DNA of 64,000 nucleotides from Dillenia suffruticosa. Its lineage: Eukaryota; Streptophyta; Magnoliopsida; Dilleniales; Dilleniaceae. The notes beneath the pieces are model-generated. The model was not told the origin of the DNA. It ran no database searches and saw only the letters and a list, made by a program, of their open reading frames with translations. This document shows, in pieces, positions 57,701 to 64,000 of this stretch. The first letter of the stretch is position 1, and each line of letters starts with the position of its first letter. The stretch is from positions 23,135,201 through 23,199,200 of the forward strand of contig JAVTVX010000004.1 of assembly GCA_033439265.1 (NCBI GenBank), written 5' to 3'. The translations under genes were made by a program, and so were the position numbers.

Positions 57701-60700
57701 GAACTCCACACGTAATGACGCTACTTGAAGTTTGTAGACAAAATGGGAACAGTGGACTGCATGATGGTCGCTGTCTTCGCCTTCTAGTTATCCCGATATT
57801 CATCTGTCAGAAGTTATTTTCTGTCTTTACTTGGCCAGCAAAACAGTTCTATTTGCTTGATTCTCAACAGAGGCATGGATAGTTCTTATTTCTATTCTGA
57901 CCAAAAAAAAAAAAAAAATCACTTTTGCATCATTTGTGAAATGGCTGTGGTTTTCAGCTCAAAAAATTTTGGTTTGCCATTTATTAGTGTCTAACATTCT
58001 TTTAGTATTCTTCTGTAGAGGACTTTGAAATGTTTTTACGAATGTAAGCATATTGCTTGGCAAATCCTATTGACTACCATTTCTTGTTTTGTGAAGGATT
58101 GTTGAGGCAACCTAAATGGGGCCATTTGAAAGATCTTCATAGAGCAATTAAGCTGTGTGAACCAGCTTTAGTATCTGCTGATCCTTACGTGATGCCACTT
58201 GGAAATTATGAACAGGTCATTGTTACTGCAGTCCGAGGATAACTGTAAAGCATGTTTGTCAAAAACATGCCATATTTCAAGCTTAACTTGGAACTGAATC
58301 TTATTCCTAGATTTCTTGGGTATGTAGGCATATGTGTTCAAATCATCCGGAGCTTGTGCCGCATTCCTTGCAAATTATAACCCAAGTACTTATGCAAAAG
58401 TTGCCTTTGGAAACCAGCATCACAACCTGCCCCCGTGGTCCATCAGCATCCTTCCTGACTGCAAGAACACTGTTTATAACACTGCAAGGGTGAGGGGGAA
58501 AAAAGAACTCTTCATTGCATTTTTTATAATTTTATGGCCTGCAATGGTAGGAATTGCATATTATATTCAGAGGCACTTGTGAAATATATATCAAAAGCTA
58601 CCAGTTTGTTTGTATTTTCACCCATAATCTCTCTACTTTCTATCAACTTACTGGTCTGCCTTTATTTTCACTAACTCTTAAATTCCTGAAACCATAGAAA
58701 AACCAAACAAAAATTTCATATGCTAAAATCTTCCTATAGGTGGGTGCCCAAAGTGCACAGATGAAGATGACTCCTGTTGTTTATGGACATGGATTTGATT
58801 GGAAAGCTTACAATGAAGAACCATCTTCCTATGACGAAAATACATTTACAATGGTGGGATTGCTTGAGCAGATAAATACTACCAGAGATGTTTCTGACTA
58901 TTTGTGGTATATGACCGAGTACGTAATACATTCCTTTTCCTCTTGTCTACTGAACATTTCCTCCAAACATACTTATCCTACTAGCTATTGATAAATTGTG
59001 TTACTTTTATTCTTGCCATCTGATACCTTTTCTCTTTCTGTTTTCAGTGTCAGAATTGACCCCAACGAAGGCTTTCTGAGAAGTGGACAGTATCCTGTTC
59101 TAACAGTCATGTCGGCAGGACATGCTTTGCATGTTTTCATCAATGGTCAAAAAGCAGGTGGGCAATATACTATATGTTTTGCTGTACTAGGAACAACTTT
59201 GTGAAAACGGCTTATCTATTACACTGTTCTCATCAGGAACGGCCTTTGGAAGCCTTGAGGATCCAAAGTTAACTTTTAGTCAAGGTATAGATTTGAGAGC
59301 AGGGGTTAACAGGATTGCTCTACTAAGTATTGCTGTTGGTCTTCCGGTTCGTTCTCTCTCTCTCTCTCTCTCTTGCACCCACACACATGTTCTCTTTAGC
59401 TGACCAAATTTTTTGACTCTAAATATTCTTTCTTTGGGTGTCACCCTGTCTTGTAGAATGTTGGCCCACATTTTGAGACGTGGAATGCAGGTGTTCTAGG
59501 GCCAGTGTCATTAAATGGTCTCAATGAAGGGAGAAGAGATTTGACATGGCAAAAATGGTCATATAAGGTCTGTCAAGAAGAACCTCACTTTTTTGTTTGA
59601 ATGTCCTTTTGCCTTGGCATGCTTGGAACTCATCCAGATGCCTCCTATCTCTCAGGTTGGTCTAAATGGTGAAGCTTTAAGTCTTCATACGGTCAGTGGG
59701 AGTTCCTCTGTTGAGTGGTTGGAAGGGTCTCTTGAATCTGAACAGCAACCTTTGACATGGTACAAAGTGAGTATCTCTATCCTCTGTAAAGGCTTCTGCA
59801 TTATTTTATTGCCGCAAGTAATAATTTGGTTGTAGATGTCATTTGTCTGGACAAACATAACCATTTTTCTACCGATTGTAGCTGCAAGTTTATTTCTTTC
59901 TTTTCATTCTTCCATTTTTTTTTCCCCTCAGAAGCATGTGCTAAAACTTGTTGATAATCATGGGTGGAGAATCTGAAATGATCAGTGTCAAAATAATAAT
60001 TTGAGTGTTGATTTAAATGATTAAATGCATTGTATATCTTCTCTAATGAATTTCATTTCTGACATGGCACTTGCATTTAGAAGAGACATCTTCCTGCTAA
60101 ATCTTGAAGTCTTACTGAATCTTGTATCTGCATCCTGTTTGTCGTGTTTGTAGACCACTTTCAATGCTCCAGATGGAGATGAACCTCTTGCTTTAGACAT
60201 GGGGAGTATGGGCAAAGGACAAGTTTGGATTAATGGGCAGAACATTGGCCGCTTTTGGCCTTCATATAAAGCATCTGGTTCTTGTGGAAACTGCACTTAT
60301 GCTGGAACATTCGATGAGAACAAATGCCGGACCAATTGTGGAGATGCTTCACAAAGATGGTGAGAGATGATATTTCCATGCTTTGAAAATTTTGATTTTT
60401 TAGATAAATGACAATATTTATGAAACTAGTGGTGGTGTTCAAATGGTTTCAGGTACCATGTTCCTAGATCATGGTTGTACCCAACAGGAAATTTGTTGGT
60501 AGTGTTTGAAGAATGGGATGGAAACCCATACGGAATTTCATTGGTCAAAAGAGAAGTAGAAAGTGTTTGTTCTGATATATATGAATATCAGCCAACTCTA
60601 ATGAATTGGGAGTTGCAACACTCCGGTAGAGTGAATAGACCTTTGGAGCCCAAAGCTCATCTGTGGTGTCCTCCTGGGAAGAAGATAACATCAATAAAGT

Positions 60701-61148
60701 TTGCTAGCTTCGGCACACCACAGGGGACTTGCGGAAACTACCTTGAGGGAAGCTGTCATGCCTATCACTCTTATGATGCTTTTGAAAAGGTATCAACTGG
60801 TGGTTGGGAAAATCATTCCTTACCGGTTATATCGAGATGCATTGCGACAAATCCTTGCACTAACTTCTTAATTTGTTTGACCTATCTTTAGAAGGATCGA
60901 ACCGTTTGAAACTGTAGTTACTTCATGAAATCAGTCATAGGAAGCAGATGTTTCTAAAATTCACATTTCATGCTCGATTGAATGATACTACCTGAAGAAA
61001 TTCCTGCATCTAATTTTCTTCCTTATTTTCACTGCAGAACTGTATTGGACAGGCAGGTTGTTCGGTAACTGTAGCGCCACCAATTTTTGGGGGAGACCCA
61101 TGTCCAGGTGTCATGAAGAAACTCTCTGCGGAAGCCATTTGCAGCTGA
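54774..61148 (+). CDS. BGAL1: Beta-galactosidase, glycoside hydrolase family 35, BGAL1 type with C-terminal lectin domain, 19 exons
   Basis: Exons: 54774-54932, 55294-55389, 55486-55598, 55697-55763, 55915-56007, 56190-56333, 56880-56968, 57071-57176, 57257-57344, 58097-58215, 58328-58489, 58740-58918, 59048-59157, 59237-59346, 59457-59567, 59656-59766, 60154-60359, 60453-60789, 61038-61148. They total 2511 bp and encode 836 aa (BGAL1 about 847). Signal peptide at residues 1 to about 22, then SVSYD. The catalytic barrel carries the family signature [13 protein letters not shown], with acid/base E180, and WTEAW with nucleophile E249. Beta-sandwich domains follow ([25 protein letters not shown]). 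A Cys-rich SUEL-type galactose-binding lectin domain fills about 750-836 ([26 protein letters not shown]). Known role: secreted enzyme removing terminal beta-galactose from cell-wall pectin side chains and arabinogalactan proteins. Intron 5 has a GC donor (56008). Confidence 0.95.
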
Positions 61149-64000
61149 GTACCATCAACAACCAAATCAGACAAAATGAAATAAACACCCACATTTTGAT
61201 TCTTCTCAGACTGGCATTTTTCAAAAGATTTTTTCCTAGCTATTAAATACCTTATACATCCAAATCTAAGATCTCGAAGAAGGCCATTTCTTTTCAGCTT
61301 CTTTTCCAAGAGTGAAGTTGTACAAAAATCTACAGCACGCTATTTGGTAAGAAGCTTGTTATGAAGATGATTGCACAGAGGGAATTGATGTATATATATC
61401 CATCTATTCAATTAGTTGCCCTTTGTGTTTATACACACAAATTGAAGAAGAAAGAGGGAGTTTATCAGAAGCACAATGAGATGATGCTAATTGAGTCCAT
61501 GTGTGAGTTGTGCCCTGTTAGATTATGCTTAGTTTTGTAAGCTATTTGCTTGCAGTCTCATTTATCAGGTTTTTCTTTTTTTTTTTTTTTTTTGGTTAAT
61601 GCCAAGAAGCAATTGCTCCCATTGCCTTGTACCTCTAAGAATGCTGTCACAAGAATGGAATAAAATAGTAAAGTTTATGAGCTTAATGTGGTTCGGCAGA
61701 CCTTTTCTGGATCTTATTTTTCTCATTTACGCAGTAGCATTGCCATGCAGCCTCTTATATTATAGAGGGAGGAGAAATTTTATGCCCATTTGGAGAATTT
61801 AATATATTTTTTGGCTAAAATAATTTTTCCTCCCTCATACGTATGTGGGGCATTAATTTCGTCCTTTAGTCGAATTCTAGATCAAGTTCGAAGAAAAGGG
61901 TGAAACCAAGGCTCGATTTGGTGACATCACAAAGCATAAGGCAGTGAATTTTGCCTGTGACAATCGGCCTCTTAAAAGTTTGGTGTTAAATACCCCTTAT
62001 TTTTTCTTTTTTGTTATAATAAATTTAAACACTAAATCACGGAATTAAGAGAGTGGACTGTGACCACTAAACTTTCCCAGAACAAATACCCCTTATATAG
62101 GATCACAAAGTTTGGTGCTAAATACTAATCATGGTGCTCAAGAGTTTTGTTTTTAAAGATTTAAATTAACTCGAATCAAATTTAATCGGATTTAATATAA
62201 TTATGAAAAAATGATAATTTATAAAAAATAATTATAATAATAATAAGAGGAGTTTCAACATGAGCATATATCTCCAGAGCCGCGTGGTTTGAAACCTTAG
62301 AAAATGGCGGAATCAGATCACCCGAAATCTCTAGAGCCGCGTGCCTAATCAAGCCCATGGCCCGATTTTTTTATGTGATGTCCCGACATGACCCTGCCTA
62401 ACCCAAACAGGAAGGTTTGGACCAATTCCACAAACAAATTAATATAAACCAATTCTAAGAGTGCTCGGGCCGAATCGATGGGCGCAGGCCGATATCGGCA
62501 GGTGAAAATCAAAAAACATAAACCAATTCTAAGAAGCTCGCTCTTTCTTTCTCCTATTTTTTTTTTTATTTTTTATTTTCACTTATTGATATCTAAATTT
62601 TACTCGATTAATTTAGTTCAAACAAAAGATTGACTCTTCTAAAATTTTTTTTTTTTCATTCTCAGCCGAACTCTATATCTTTAACTAAAAAAGAAAAATA
62701 TCTGACCACTTAATAAAAAAAAGTTTGATTCAAATTTCTATCTCAATTATTAAAAAAAGGGTTTGCTTCTATTTGATTTGAACGAATAAGATCCAGAAAA
62801 TCCGATCATTCGATCATTTTTTGTAAAGACATGAATTGATTGTGAGAAGTGACATCATTCTTAGTATTATTACCCCCAACTAAAGCATGAAGAAAGAACC
62901 TTATTATCTGAACAAAAGGCCAAGATGAAGAACTTGCAGTGGAAGAAGTCATTACACTGTATGGGGTTATAGGGATACCCCCATGACCCCATAGGTTCTC
63001 ATGCATGGTAGGGTCAATTCCCAAATAACACGTTCTGATTTTCACAAAATCATTCTAATCAGCCAATCTTAACCATACAATTTGTTGCGAGGGAGATGAA
63101 GGCATAGTCTGGACCCCTTTCTTCTTGTCGCCCTTCACTTGTTTGGAAAATGATCCATTACCTCGTAACATTGGAACTTGTCTAGGTTGATTACTTGGAC
63201 GCATTAACATTAATACAACCGTCTAATCAACCTAGGCTACCTGAAATCAAATTATCAGGTTAAATTCTTAAATAATAAAACTCTCATAAGATCTATTTTT
63301 ATTATATAAAAAATTAATATTCAAAATTTTATTTAAAAGGTATCAGTTAGTAGACCAATTAAATATTGGTATAATAAAAAACTCCTTATGAATCCGAAAA
63401 AAAAAAAAAACAATATTATGGAAAAGTACACAAAATGTTATTCTTTGATAATATTAGTTTTACTAAAATGGGGTCGTTAAGGAAAGTTTTAACATCTTTA
63501 ATCTGATTTAACTTATTTTTATTTTATTTTATTTTATATCATTTATAAATTTTTTAATTAAAATAAAAAATTTTGAGTAAAAAGATTAAATGTACAAGTA
63601 GTTTGTTTATTGAAAAAAAAAATTAGTTGAATTGAAGTAGTTTGTTTATTTTGTATAGATCAATTAACTCATAATACAAATAAAATAAAAAAAATTTCAT
63701 TAAATATGAAAAATATGTAAATATAAAAAATATAAAAACTTGTATATAAATATTAATTAATTTAGTATATTAAATTATTTTGAAAATAAGAAATGTTAAT
63801 ATTTGAAAAGTTTCTATGTATCGGAGAATACTAATATTTTTATTATGGTAATTTGCAAATAAGGAACCTTACAAATATGTATTAAAAATCTTGAATTTTG
63901 TTTAACCCAAAGTTCATAATAAGTTTAGTTGGGATTAAATCGAAGTTTTAATACAAAATATATCGATATGTCAATAATTTTAATTCATTACCGGGAGAAT
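61149..64000. other. 3' UTR of the beta-galactosidase gene and A/T-rich spacer
   Basis: The 3' UTR probably extends from 61149 to about 61690. A long T-run lies at about 61576-61594. Beyond 62150 there are worn copies of the A/T-rich dispersed repeat (for example 62585-62710) and two copies of AGAGCCGCGTG (62276 and 62332). No further gene is seen. Confidence 0.5.
61659..61664 (+). terminator. Candidate polyadenylation signal of the beta-galactosidase gene
   Basis: AATAAA about 510 bases after the stop codon at 61146-61148. Plant signals are loose, so an earlier site is possible. Confidence 0.35.

Overview
This is nuclear DNA from a flowering plant. The genes are split by many GT-AG introns, the spacers are A/T-rich with abundant (GA)n/(CT)n microsatellites, and all five genes belong to land-plant families or have plant-specific versions. 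I cannot name the species. The closest proteins I know by memory are Arabidopsis CYP90D1, RH20, the chloroplast mini-RNase III proteins and BGAL1, with much longer introns and spacers here.

Layout. 1-1532: spacer with an old RNase H-like retroelement fragment. 1533-6169 (-): a complete eight-exon CYP90D1-type cytochrome P450 of brassinosteroid C-23 hydroxylation, 497 aa. 6170-11507: spacer. 11508-20765 (-): a small three-exon gene for a 192-aa single-pass membrane protein of unknown function. About 94% of its span is one 8535-bp intron, which contains a 1.36-kb Mutator-like foldback element with a 10-bp target duplication. 22439-30722 (-): a complete ten-exon DEAD-box RNA helicase of the RH20/p68 type, 506 aa. 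30723-32554: the divergent promoter region. 32555-37107 (+): a seven-exon mini-RNase III gene, 245 aa, with a decayed LINE in intron 2. 37108-54773: 17.7 kb with no gene I can support, holding SINE-like copies, a dispersed A/T-rich repeat family, a TIR element, a possible mitochondrial insert and another RNase H fragment. 54774-61148 (+): a complete 19-exon GH35 beta-galactosidase of the BGAL1 type with a C-terminal lectin domain, 836 aa. 61149-64000: its 3' UTR and A/T-rich spacer.

The exon models were built by hand from reading-frame continuity, splice dinucleotides and remembered family sequences. In every gene the exon lengths sum to a multiple of three and end at one stop codon. The genes do not form a pathway: brassinosteroid synthesis, RNA helicase, organelle RNA processing and cell-wall galactan trimming are ordinary unlinked functions.

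I found no convincing new biological system. The most unusual items are the nested foldback MULE in the giant intron, the unknown membrane protein itself, a duplicated splice donor beside the heme-binding exon of the P450, two GC-AG introns, and a small perfect UUCG hairpin between direct repeats. No LTR retrotransposon, provirus, CRISPR array, tRNA or rRNA gene was recognised.
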